This document shows, piece after piece, positions 26,071 through 34,208 of a stretch of 64,000 nucleotides of DNA. Positions within the stretch are counted from its first letter, which is position 1. Every line of letters starts with the position of its first letter. The notes under the pieces were generated by a model that was given only the letters and a program-made list of their open reading frames with translations, did not search any database and was not told the DNA's origin. The DNA is from Candidatus Helarchaeota archaeon (GTDB taxonomy: Archaea > Asgardarchaeota > Lokiarchaeia > Helarchaeales > HEL-GB-A). The position numbers and the translations under genes are program-made. The stretch is from the NCBI GenBank assembly GCA_013375455.1, contig JABXJT010000005.1:46989-110988 (forward strand). Reading direction: 5' to 3'.

Positions 26071-26229
26071 AAATTCTTCCTCCACTAGTTTAAATACATA
26101 TCAAACAGTGAGCACTTAATGGCAAATAAACTTTATTAATGAAAATATTATGATGGGTTTCTTTGAGCACGTGGCTGGTTTTATCTGATTAAATATTAAT
26201 TGAGCAAGATAAGACGATTTTGAATTGTA

Positions 26230-26907
26230 TCAACTTCTACGCACAGCTTGAAGATTGATGATTTTCACGAAATCAGCGGTGTTTTCACAAGAATCCGAAA
26301 TTTGCTCAATAGATCCGATTAATTGATAAACAGTTAATGCAACAAAAGGTGAAAAATCCTTATACTCAGGTTCAATCAACTTTTGAAGAATTCTATAATG
26401 AATTTGATCAACCACGTGTTCCAAATAATTTATTTTACTAATGCTTGCATCAACATGTTCTGTCTTGCCTTCTATCTCTATTTCAATTGTATCTCTTAAT
26501 ATCTCAGCACCTTCAATGGTCTTATCAACCATCTCTAAGAGGTCATCAGCGATGCTTTTTACGTGTTCAGGTTTGAGAATGACTAGTCGTCTAGCTGCAG
26601 CGTTTGCTGAATTTGCGACTTGATCCAAACGATTTATTAGATGCGCTAAATCGTTCCGGACTTGGGGTGCTAATTCCCCCTTGGTTAATTCTGCCAGTAA
26701 TTCTCTTCTTAAATTATCACATTCATTTTCAATTTTATTTACCTTTTTTCCGGCAGATTGAGCCCCTTTCAAATCATCATTAAGAAAGAGGTTCAATGCT
26801 TCCTTGAATTGAACGACGCATTCATAAACCTTCTTTCCGTCCTCTTTTATTCTCCTTATGATCTTTGCTTCTCGTCTTCCGCGAAACCACTCTAGTAAAG
26901 TTCCCAA
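26230..26907 (-). CDS. DUF47/PhoU-like protein
   Basis: This 225-residue protein of the DUF47 (TIGR00153) family has a PhoU-like helical bundle fold. It starts with a GTLLEWFRGRREAKI helix and carries KVNKIENECDNLRRELL and RLDQVANSANAAARRL, and near the C-terminus IEQISDSCENTADFV, the two PhoU-type acidic helical motifs. Family members usually accompany Pit phosphate transporters; none is next to it here. TTG start, nine nt after GAGG. It is divergent from the ABC importer operon across about 250 nt, so it might regulate that importer (inference). Confidence 0.85.
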   Translation of the reverse strand: MGTLLEWFRGRREAKIIRRIKEDGKKVYECVVQFKEALNLFLNDDLKGAQSAGKKVNKIENECDNLRRELLAELTKGELAPQVRNDLAHLINRLDQVANSANAAARRLVILKPEHVKSIADDLLEMVDKTIEGAEILRDTIEIEIEGKTEHVDASISKINYLEHVVDQIHYRILQKLIEPEYKDFSPFVALTVYQLIGSIEQISDSCENTADFVKIINLQAVRRS

Positions 26908-27163
26908 TGAAATCGTCCTCTTTTATTTTAAGTCCTCAATAATTGGAATTTAAAGTCTCACTACCTTTTTTTTACAATGAATATTCATTTTTGAATTTAA
27001 TTGCTAAAATCAAGGTAAGAATTTTAAAAAAAATACTAATATGATGAATATGTTGTAATCATGACAGTTTTCAATGAATTTCAAACCCTCTCCTTGAATT
27101 TATGAAGAATTAACTATTAAATCCAAAACGACAAAAATTTGAGGAGTGATAAAAAAGGAAGAG

Positions 27164-27277
27164 ATGGAAATGGAAACAAAGAGAATGATTTTATTAGCAA
27201 TTATCCTCTTAGTTGGAATAGGGGTTGGATTTTTGATAGGATATCTTACAGGGTGGGCTTCATCAATCGTTGGATAA
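27164..27277 (+). CDS. 37-residue single-pass membrane peptide
   Basis: ATG 27164 follows AAAAGGAAG. The peptide is one glycine-zipper membrane helix (LLVGIGVGFLIGYLTG) with a short charged N-terminus. The helix resembles the N-terminal anchor of the next gene's product (GAAVGFPIGFYVG). It lies 23 nt before the substrate-binding protein in the same direction, and may be a small subunit of the importer or a duplicated anchor. Confidence 0.55.
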   Translation: MEMETKRMILLAIILLVGIGVGFLIGYLTGWASSIVG

Positions 27278-27300
27278 CCATCTAGAGGTGAAATGAAAAG

Positions 27301-28437
27301 ATGACTACCAGTTTTGAGCGTAAAAGGCGGAAAGGTAGCGGGATATTAATTTTACTCTTGGTTATCGGAGCCGCCGTTGGATTTCCAATTGGATTTTATG
27401 TAGGATCTGATAAACCGACAGATGATTACCTCACAATGGTTTATAGTTCTGAGAAGAAAGGGTGGATTGAAGATCTAATTGTTCCATTTAAGGAATGGTA
27501 TTATCAAAATACAAATCGTACAATTTCTGTAAATTTCCGTTCGATGGGCTCTCGAGAAATGGTCATAGCTCTCCAAACCGGCGAGATCAAACCCATACTC
27601 TGGAGTCCAGCTTCTAATTTACAAGTTTCCATGCTAGAAGCCCTCATACCAGGTATGATTAACCCCGCTGATGTGTATTCATACATTTATTCCCCCACCG
27701 TTATTGGAACTTGGAATAATACGCTCTATGCAAATATGGATGGATTTGTAGATTTTCAGGCCATAGCCGCAGCACCTGGTGACGTGCGGTTCGCCCACAC
27801 GGACCCGCGACTCTCCAATTCGGGATATACTAGTATGATGATGCAACTTGCCGCTTATTTTAATTCCACTATAGGGGATTATTACAATGCAAGTAAAATA
27901 ACTGTAGCGAATATAACCGATGCGTCAGGAATAGATGACGCTTTAAAAGTTTGGTTGGAAGGAATTGAAAAAGATGCTGATTATTATGGGAAATCTACGG
28001 GTTATTTAGGTGAAAAGGCTAAAACTGACTATGATGTTTATTATGTCTATGAAAATGTAATAATTGAAATTAACAAAGATCCAAATTTAAATAAAAAAGC
28101 TCTTGCGCTTTATCCGGTAGAAGGGGTATTTTCAAATTATCATCCATTTTGTATTTTGAATGCAGATTGGGTTTCGCCACACGATATAGATGTTGCACGC
28201 AACTTTACGGAATTTTTAGGGTTGGATCCATCAATTGCCAAAGCGTTTGAGAGAGGATTTCGACCAATTAATACTTCAATCTTGAGTAATCCTACCTATA
28301 ACCAGACTTTCAACGAAATATTTAATGAGGAATACGGGGTTGAATATGACCCACCTCTATTAGTGCATGGTCCTCCCCAGGACTCCTTGGTATTAGATTA
28401 TGTGACTGATGTATGGTTGATGGTTAGAGCTGACTAA
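27301..28437 (+). CDS. membrane-anchored ABC substrate-binding protein
   Basis: This 378-residue lipid-free binding protein is tethered by an N-terminal helix (about 12-31) after a basic RKRRKG stretch. The mature part reads YSSEKKGWIEDL, WSPASN, SNSGYTSMM and DYDVYYVYENV, which are two-lobe family-1 binding-protein features like those of sulfate/molybdate/thiosulfate-type binders. The ligand cannot be named. Given the AOR gene in the window, tungstate is one idea, but typical tungstate-binder motifs were not recognised. It is the second gene of a five-gene operon. ATG start, GAGG about 12 nt upstream. Confidence 0.83.
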   Translation: MTTSFERKRRKGSGILILLLVIGAAVGFPIGFYVGSDKPTDDYLTMVYSSEKKGWIEDLIVPFKEWYYQNTNRTISVNFRSMGSREMVIALQTGEIKPILWSPASNLQVSMLEALIPGMINPADVYSYIYSPTVIGTWNNTLYANMDGFVDFQAIAAAPGDVRFAHTDPRLSNSGYTSMMMQLAAYFNSTIGDYYNASKITVANITDASGIDDALKVWLEGIEKDADYYGKSTGYLGEKAKTDYDVYYVYENVIIEINKDPNLNKKALALYPVEGVFSNYHPFCILNADWVSPHDIDVARNFTEFLGLDPSIAKAFERGFRPINTSILSNPTYNQTFNEIFNEEYGVEYDPPLLVHGPPQDSLVLDYVTDVWLMVRAD

Positions 28438-28451
28438 GGTTCGAGAAATAT

Positions 28452-30131
28452 ATGGGACGACTAGTTCAAAAAGTAGAGAAAGGTCTCTCCAGCCGGTTCG
28501 CGAGGATATTTGGGGACACCTTCACATTAACCTTTTTCTTTTTAATAATTATTCTCCCAATTCTATTTATTTTCACTTTTGTGGGCACTGAATGGAATTC
28601 CATTTATACCACCATTTTTAATCATCCAATTACAGGAGATGAGCAATGGTTTGATTTAACGACGGCTTTACTTCGATCTTTTCAGATAGCTGGTATTGTG
28701 ACAATTATTGACGTACTCATTGGGTTGCCGATGGCTTTAATTTTAGCCAGATACAATTTTAGGGGGAAAAAATATATAGATACCCTGATCGACTTACCTC
28801 TCGCCGTCCCAACCGCAGCACTTGGATTTTCAATCTACTTATTCTGGGGCACGCAATTCGGTATTGGTGGTCTGTTTGGATTGGAATCTGGCCTTTTCTC
28901 TGAAGGACCGCTATTAATAATGCTCGTCCACATTGTATTCACTTACCCATATATCGTCCGAAACTTGAAAGAAGTTATAATGCGGGTTGATCGAACCTAT
29001 GAAAACGCTGCACAAAGCTTAGGCGCATCAAAGTTTACTGTTTTTCGTACTATTACGGCCCCCCTCATGAAAGAGGGTTTGGTTGCAGGAGCCATCCTCG
29101 CATTCACTCGAAGCTTAGGGGAAACCGGGGCAACGATGATCGTTTTTGGAGTTACAGAAACATCACCCATTCAAATAGTCGCTTGGAGAGGGCTAGGCTT
29201 ATTTGGACCTGCAGCATTTTTAACCATGATACTCGTGCTTGTAGCCTTGGGACTACTCATTCTACTGAAGTTAATAACTAGAAGAGTTGGACTCCCCATA
29301 CATCGTATTTTTCCAAAAGTAGAGCGAAAATTATCTCATCCAATTGTTCGGAAATCGCGAAATTATATCATCGGGCTTATATTTCTCATAGTCGTGATTT
29401 TACCATCCCTATGGACATTTGTCTATATCGGAATCAATGGAGAGGCCGTATACACGCAGACTTTTCTATCTAGCGATAACAAAGTCGCCGCATTCTGGCT
29501 AAGTTTTATGTCATCTCTCTCGATTGCCGGGATGGTCACAATAATCTGTATTATATTGGGGATCCCAATGGCATTGATCATGGTTAGGCGAAAATGGGGG
29601 AAGATTAAATCACTGCTCGATGCAATGATTGACATTCCTCTAGTGATTCCGTCTGCCGCACTTGGATTTAGTGTATTTGTCTTTTGGGGGACATTAGGTC
29701 CCTTCGGACCAGATGGGCTATTTTCGCCAGGATATTGGTTGATTGTATTAGTTCACGTTGTATTTTGCTATCCTTATATGGTACGAGTTCTCATCCCGAT
29801 TATAAGTAAGATAGATCCTGGTTATGAGGAAGCTGCTAGAACTTTAGGTGCCCCGTCTTTCACCGTATTCCGTACATGTACATGGCCGCTCCTTAAACGG
29901 GGAGTTATTGCCGGTAGCATCATTACATTTACAAGAAGTCTCGGTGAAACTGGAGCCACCCTAGTAGTTATGGGACTAGCCCGGACCGTTCCCGTCTTAA
30001 TTGTGGATTGGGTGGAAGCACAATCCTTGGCTGCCGCAGCTTTTGCTAGCGCTTTCATCGTCATTTTCTCTTTCATTTTAATATTCATTCTAAGAAAAAT
30101 CACACTCGCAAAAGAAGAGGAGGTTAGATAA
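28452..30131 (+). CDS. fused two-domain ABC permease
   Basis: This 559-residue permease joins two BPD_transp_1 domains (about 1-280 and 290-559), each with six membrane helices. Each half has its coupling loop: ENAAQSLGASKFTVFRTI and EEAARTLGAPSFTVFRTC, followed by SLGETGAT. The SLGETGA ending is typical of sulfate/molybdate/iron importers, and the head-to-tail fusion recalls FbpB/ThiP. It lies 14 nt after the binding protein and 1 nt before the first ATPase. The two halves may contact the two unequal ATPases separately. Confidence 0.9.
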   Translation: MGRLVQKVEKGLSSRFARIFGDTFTLTFFFLIIILPILFIFTFVGTEWNSIYTTIFNHPITGDEQWFDLTTALLRSFQIAGIVTIIDVLIGLPMALILARYNFRGKKYIDTLIDLPLAVPTAALGFSIYLFWGTQFGIGGLFGLESGLFSEGPLLIMLVHIVFTYPYIVRNLKEVIMRVDRTYENAAQSLGASKFTVFRTITAPLMKEGLVAGAILAFTRSLGETGATMIVFGVTETSPIQIVAWRGLGLFGPAAFLTMILVLVALGLLILLKLITRRVGLPIHRIFPKVERKLSHPIVRKSRNYIIGLIFLIVVILPSLWTFVYIGINGEAVYTQTFLSSDNKVAAFWLSFMSSLSIAGMVTIICIILGIPMALIMVRRKWGKIKSLLDAMIDIPLVIPSAALGFSVFVFWGTLGPFGPDGLFSPGYWLIVLVHVVFCYPYMVRVLIPIISKIDPGYEEAARTLGAPSFTVFRTCTWPLLKRGVIAGSIITFTRSLGETGATLVVMGLARTVPVLIVDWVEAQSLAAAAFASAFIVIFSFILIFILRKITLAKEEEVR

Positions 30132-30132
30132 A

Positions 30133-31233
30133 ATGCCCCATATCATCCTAAAGGACGTTTCTAAGGCGTATGGAAGGGTTCAAGCAATAAATCATGTGAA
30201 TCTTGAAATCTTGGACGGCGAATATCTGACCATGCTAGGTCCCTCTGGATGTGGTAAAACGACTACTTTACGAGCCATTGCGGGGTTAATCCAGCCAGAT
30301 GAGGGGGAAATTTTATTCGACGGGACAAACATCGTGGATCTGCCTCCTAACGAACGCGATATTGGGATGGTCTTCCAGCATTTCGAGATTTTTCCCTTCA
30401 TGGATATATGGGATAACGTGACTTATTCTGCACGGGTGAAAGGGAAATTAGAAACTGAAATAGAGGAATTGGGGGTTAATTCCCTTAAGCTCGTGGGGTT
30501 GTTGGATCGAGCGAATCATTTTCCTGAAGATTTAAGTGCGCCAGAACTCCAAAAAATAGGAATAGCGCGTGCAATTGCAACAGAATCTGAGTTACTCCTC
30601 TTAGATGAACCACTCGGTGCGTTAGATTTAAAGATACGAATGGAGTATCAACATGAATTACGAAAACTAGTTAAAAAATTAGGTTTAACTGCAATCCACG
30701 TAACGCACGACCAAGTTGAAGCGATGAACATCTCTGATCGAATTGCAATAATGCGAAAAGGACACATCTACCAGGTAGATACCCCAATGAACTTATATTA
30801 TTCACCCAATTCGATTTTTGTCTGCAACTTTCTATCCAATTCGAACTTTCTTGGATGTTCCATCGATTATCAAGAGAAAGGACGTTCTATAGCGCGCCTT
30901 CGAGGTTTTGGGCCCAAAATTACTATTCCAACAGACAAATGGAAAAGACGGAAACGCATCGTCGTGGCTATTCGTAAAAATGAGATGTCAATTAATCACG
31001 AACCGACCCCTGGTATAAACACATTAAATGCCACCATATTGAAAAGACACTTCCTCGGTCCTAGGACAATTTTTCAATTAAGATTGGAAAATAATGATAT
31101 AATCGAAGCGGACGTCTTAACTAGAGAAATTCCCAAGACCATTAGCACTCAAGTTTCCGTATCCTTTGATGTGAAGGATGTTATGGATTTCGAATATCCA
31201 AAAGATTTAGATTATGAATTAGCCTTGGAGTAA
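30133..31233 (+). CDS. ABC importer ATPase 1 with degenerate signature motif
   Basis: This 366-residue ATPase has a C-terminal TOBE-like domain (about 235-360). Walker A GPSGCGKT is 36-43, the Q-loop Gln is 82, Walker B LLLLDEP has Glu159, and the H-loop His is 192. The ABC signature, normally LSGGQ, is LSAPE at 134-138. The site completed by this signature should thus hydrolyse poorly, while its own Walker A/B/His are intact. It overlaps the translational unit: GAGGAGG lies nine nt before ATG, inside the permease end. It pairs with the next ATPase. Confidence 0.92.
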   Translation: MPHIILKDVSKAYGRVQAINHVNLEILDGEYLTMLGPSGCGKTTTLRAIAGLIQPDEGEILFDGTNIVDLPPNERDIGMVFQHFEIFPFMDIWDNVTYSARVKGKLETEIEELGVNSLKLVGLLDRANHFPEDLSAPELQKIGIARAIATESELLLLDEPLGALDLKIRMEYQHELRKLVKKLGLTAIHVTHDQVEAMNISDRIAIMRKGHIYQVDTPMNLYYSPNSIFVCNFLSNSNFLGCSIDYQEKGRSIARLRGFGPKITIPTDKWKRRKRIVVAIRKNEMSINHEPTPGINTLNATILKRHFLGPRTIFQLRLENNDIIEADVLTREIPKTISTQVSVSFDVKDVMDFEYPKDLDYELALE

Positions 31234-31238
31234 GAAGT

Positions 31239-32360
31239 ATGAGTTCGGATAAAAGACCCTATGTCGAATTTAGAAAGGTTACAAAGAGCTATGAGGGATA
31301 CCCTGCCTTAAAGAATATTTCACTTAAAATCCCTTATAATTCATACTTCTGCATTTGTGGTCCGACAGGTTCTGGCAAGAGCACCCTCCTCAAACTTCTT
31401 GCAGGTCTCGTAAAACCTGATGAAGGTGAGATCTACATTGATGGCAAGCTAGTGAATGATATCGAACCAGAAGATCGTGGAATTGGCATGTTATTCGAGC
31501 ATATGACCTACGCCCTTTTCCCACACCTTTCTATTTACGAAAATATAATCTATGGTCCGCGCGTTAAAGGGGAACCTCCAAAAGAAACAAAAAGAACCGC
31601 TGCTGAAATGCTCCAGCTCGTATTACTCTCAGACCGGGCTGATGATTTGCCGGAAGTCATGAGCGGTGGAATGAAACAGCGCGTGGCACTGGCTCGTGCT
31701 TTAATGACAGGATCCAATTTGATACTATTAGATGAACCGCTAGGGGCTCTAGATGCAAAAATTCGGCTTAATCTCCGAAAGGAACTCGTGCATATGGTTA
31801 AATCGTTAGGTGACTTGACCGTCATTCACGTCACACAGGATATTGAGGAAGCCCTAATGGTTTCCGATTATATGGTAGTGCTCTTTTTTGGGGATATCCT
31901 TCAATCAGGAACCCCCGAAGAGTTATATGATCATCCAAATAGCATTGAAGTATGTAACTTCCTCTCAAAAGCTAATTTCTTTGAAGGTAAAGTGGTCAAT
32001 TTAAAGGAAAAACACGCCCTTATTGAACTACAAGATACCACAATAACGGTGAGTGATACCTCACACTCCAAAGGGACACAAGTTGTCGTGGCAATTCGCG
32101 CAACTGATTTAACCATTCAGAAAAAGGAAAAAACCACTACTAATCAGTTCAAGGGTAAAATTCTCCGCCGCCAGTTCATCCACGGAACCATGCGTTATGA
32201 AACTGAATTGCCAAATAAAAAAATGATCGTTGTCATTGAACCCCACGATCCTGAGTTTACCTTCGAAGAAGAGCAAGAAGTATCGGTTTCCTTTGAACCT
32301 GAAATGCCTCTAGTTTTCCCCCATCCAGGCGAACCCTTAGAAAAAATTTTGGGCGAATAA
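31239..32360 (+). CDS. ABC importer ATPase 2 with altered Q- and H-loops
   Basis: This 373-residue ATPase has a C-terminal TOBE-like domain. Walker A GPTGSGKS is 41-48, the signature MSGGM 141-145 is intact, and Walker B Glu166 is present. The Q-loop residue is Glu87 and the H-loop reads VTQD with Gln200 in place of His. The defects complement those of ATPase 1, predicting one catalytic and one degenerate site in a heterodimer. It lies five nt after ATPase 1, with a GGAG site across the junction, and is the last gene of the operon. Confidence 0.92.
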   Translation: MSSDKRPYVEFRKVTKSYEGYPALKNISLKIPYNSYFCICGPTGSGKSTLLKLLAGLVKPDEGEIYIDGKLVNDIEPEDRGIGMLFEHMTYALFPHLSIYENIIYGPRVKGEPPKETKRTAAEMLQLVLLSDRADDLPEVMSGGMKQRVALARALMTGSNLILLDEPLGALDAKIRLNLRKELVHMVKSLGDLTVIHVTQDIEEALMVSDYMVVLFFGDILQSGTPEELYDHPNSIEVCNFLSKANFFEGKVVNLKEKHALIELQDTTITVSDTSHSKGTQVVVAIRATDLTIQKKEKTTTNQFKGKILRRQFIHGTMRYETELPNKKMIVVIEPHDPEFTFEEEQEVSVSFEPEMPLVFPHPGEPLEKILGE

Positions 32361-32377
32361 TTTGAAAAAAAAGGGGA

Positions 32378-34099
32378 TTATTGATTGATTTCTTCTCGGA
32401 GCTCTTTCTTCAAGACTTTGCCCACGAGGGTCAATGGCAGCTCATCGCGAAATTCCCATTGTTTTGGATTTTCATATTTGGAGAGGTTTTCGGCGGCGTA
32501 TCTCTTGATATCTTCTTGTAGTTCTTCTTTTGCTTTAACACCTTTTTTCAACATGATATAAGCCTTGACTATTTCACTACCGGGGCGATTGGGATCCTTT
32601 AGGCCAATTAAAGCGGCTATCTCAATATCGGGATGTTTAACAAGAACATCCTCAACGTGCACGCTATAGACTTTGAACCCACTGACGATTAGCATATCTT
32701 TCGTGCGATCGACGATTTTAATAAATCCATCTTCATCCATGACGCCAACATCACCCGTGTGAAACCAGCCATCAATGATTGTTTTAGCATTTGCTTCGGG
32801 TTTCTTATAATAGCCGCGAGATACCTGGGGCCCTTTACAAATGATCTCGCCTGGTTGACCGAGCTCTACAGGCTCCCCAGTATCTATATCTACAAGGCGG
32901 ATCTCAGTATCCTGAATGGGCATGCCTACTGTTCCGATTTTAGATCCACCATATCGTGGATTCATTGTAATGAGAGGACTGGTTTCCGTCATTCCATACA
33001 CCTCAAGGACTTTCTTTTCAGCGTTAAACTCTTCTTCAAATTCTTTAATCGATTCAGCCGGAAAAGGGGCTGCCCCTGAGACATAAATCTTAACATTATC
33101 TAAGGTTGCTTTTGGAATATTCTCGTGTTTTGGATTGTTCATGAGCATTAGGTAAAGGGTTGGGACATTAAGTATTAGCGTTGGCTTTCTATCTATCCAT
33201 TCTTTAATAAAATGGTCAGTATCTCGTGGATTAACGATTAAGATTTGGGAATTTGAATTCCACACACAGATCTGACAAAATGCTAATCCTGCCAGGTGAA
33301 AAAAGGGGAACGCAGATTGAAATACATCCTCACCGCTTACAAAATCCGCCCAATTTGAAATTTGGGTGATATTCGATATGAGATTCATGTGCGTGAGTTC
33401 CGTTCCTTTAGGACGCCCCGTGGTGCCACCTGTATATTGTAAAAGTGCAAGATCATTATTTACATCAATTGAAACTTCTTTGAGATCTGGTTCTGTTAGC
33501 ATCACGTCTTTAAACTGCACGACTTTCTTTCCAGGATGGGGCTTTACCTTCCCCTTGGGAATCTTGCCAATCAATTTGCCTATAAAAACGATGATTTTCG
33601 AAAGACCCATGTACTCTGAGACGTTGGTTGCAATTATGGTCTCGAGTTTCGGCACCTCATCCAAAACCCCTTCTTTCTTCAGGATTTTTTGGTATATCGC
33701 GTCTAGTGTCACAAGGAATTTTGCTTCACTATCGTTGATTTGGTACGCAATTTCGTCAGCACTCAGGAGGAACGAGCAGCCGGAGGCGACGCCGCCAGCC
33801 AAGAGGGTTCCAAAATGGGCGATCATGTATTGCGGACAACTCGGTAAACAGATTGTAACGCGATCGCCTTTTTTTAATCCGTTCTGCTGAAGAAACGTGG
33901 CAAATCTATGCACGTAATCTCGAAGTTCTTTATAGGGGATCTCTCGCTTCATCATCCAACATGCCGGTTTATCCGGAAATTTCTGCATCGCTTCATCGAA
34001 TATTTGGCCTAATGGTTTTTTTGAGTAATCGAAGCTTCGTTTCACGTGTTTATCGTGGGACTTTAACCAAATTTTTTCGTCGTAAACGGATTCCTTCAT
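32378..34099 (-). CDS. AMP-forming acyl-CoA ligase
   Basis: This 573-residue ANL-family enzyme activates a carboxylate with ATP to the acyl-adenylate and then acyl-CoA. The P-loop YTGGTTGRPKGTE lies near 218-230, then YGMTETSPL, WFHTGDVG and VDRTKDMLIVSGFKV. The C-terminal catalytic Lys is in GKVLKKEL. It resembles long/medium-chain fatty acyl-CoA synthetases. ATG start with AAGGG six nt upstream. It is convergent with the ABC operon (17-nt gap). It may feed acyl-CoA to the reductase/dehydratase clusters further right (inference). Confidence 0.9.
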   Translation of the reverse strand: MKESVYDEKIWLKSHDKHVKRSFDYSKKPLGQIFDEAMQKFPDKPACWMMKREIPYKELRDYVHRFATFLQQNGLKKGDRVTICLPSCPQYMIAHFGTLLAGGVASGCSFLLSADEIAYQINDSEAKFLVTLDAIYQKILKKEGVLDEVPKLETIIATNVSEYMGLSKIIVFIGKLIGKIPKGKVKPHPGKKVVQFKDVMLTEPDLKEVSIDVNNDLALLQYTGGTTGRPKGTELTHMNLISNITQISNWADFVSGEDVFQSAFPFFHLAGLAFCQICVWNSNSQILIVNPRDTDHFIKEWIDRKPTLILNVPTLYLMLMNNPKHENIPKATLDNVKIYVSGAAPFPAESIKEFEEEFNAEKKVLEVYGMTETSPLITMNPRYGGSKIGTVGMPIQDTEIRLVDIDTGEPVELGQPGEIICKGPQVSRGYYKKPEANAKTIIDGWFHTGDVGVMDEDGFIKIVDRTKDMLIVSGFKVYSVHVEDVLVKHPDIEIAALIGLKDPNRPGSEIVKAYIMLKKGVKAKEELQEDIKRYAAENLSKYENPKQWEFRDELPLTLVGKVLKKELREEINQ

Positions 34100-34208
34100 T
34101 CTTTTCCCTTCAGTTAATTTATAGATTGCTAAAAAAATTGTTTATATTTATTATTTATTTCTTCTGAGATAATTCCTTAAAAAAATTATTTTTATTATAA
34201 TGGTAAAA

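Noticed and set aside
27301..28437. Assignment of the ABC importer as a tungstate (TupA/WtpA) system
   Set aside because: The permease ends in SLGETGA, as in sulfate/molybdate importers, but the binding protein lacks recognisable tungstate-binder motifs. The link with AOR is only proximity of about 9 kb.
33366..33890. 174-codon plus-strand frame antisense to the acyl-CoA ligase at 32378
   Set aside because: The ligase has clear motifs and a good start. The antisense frame has no domain signature and is a shadow of codon bias.
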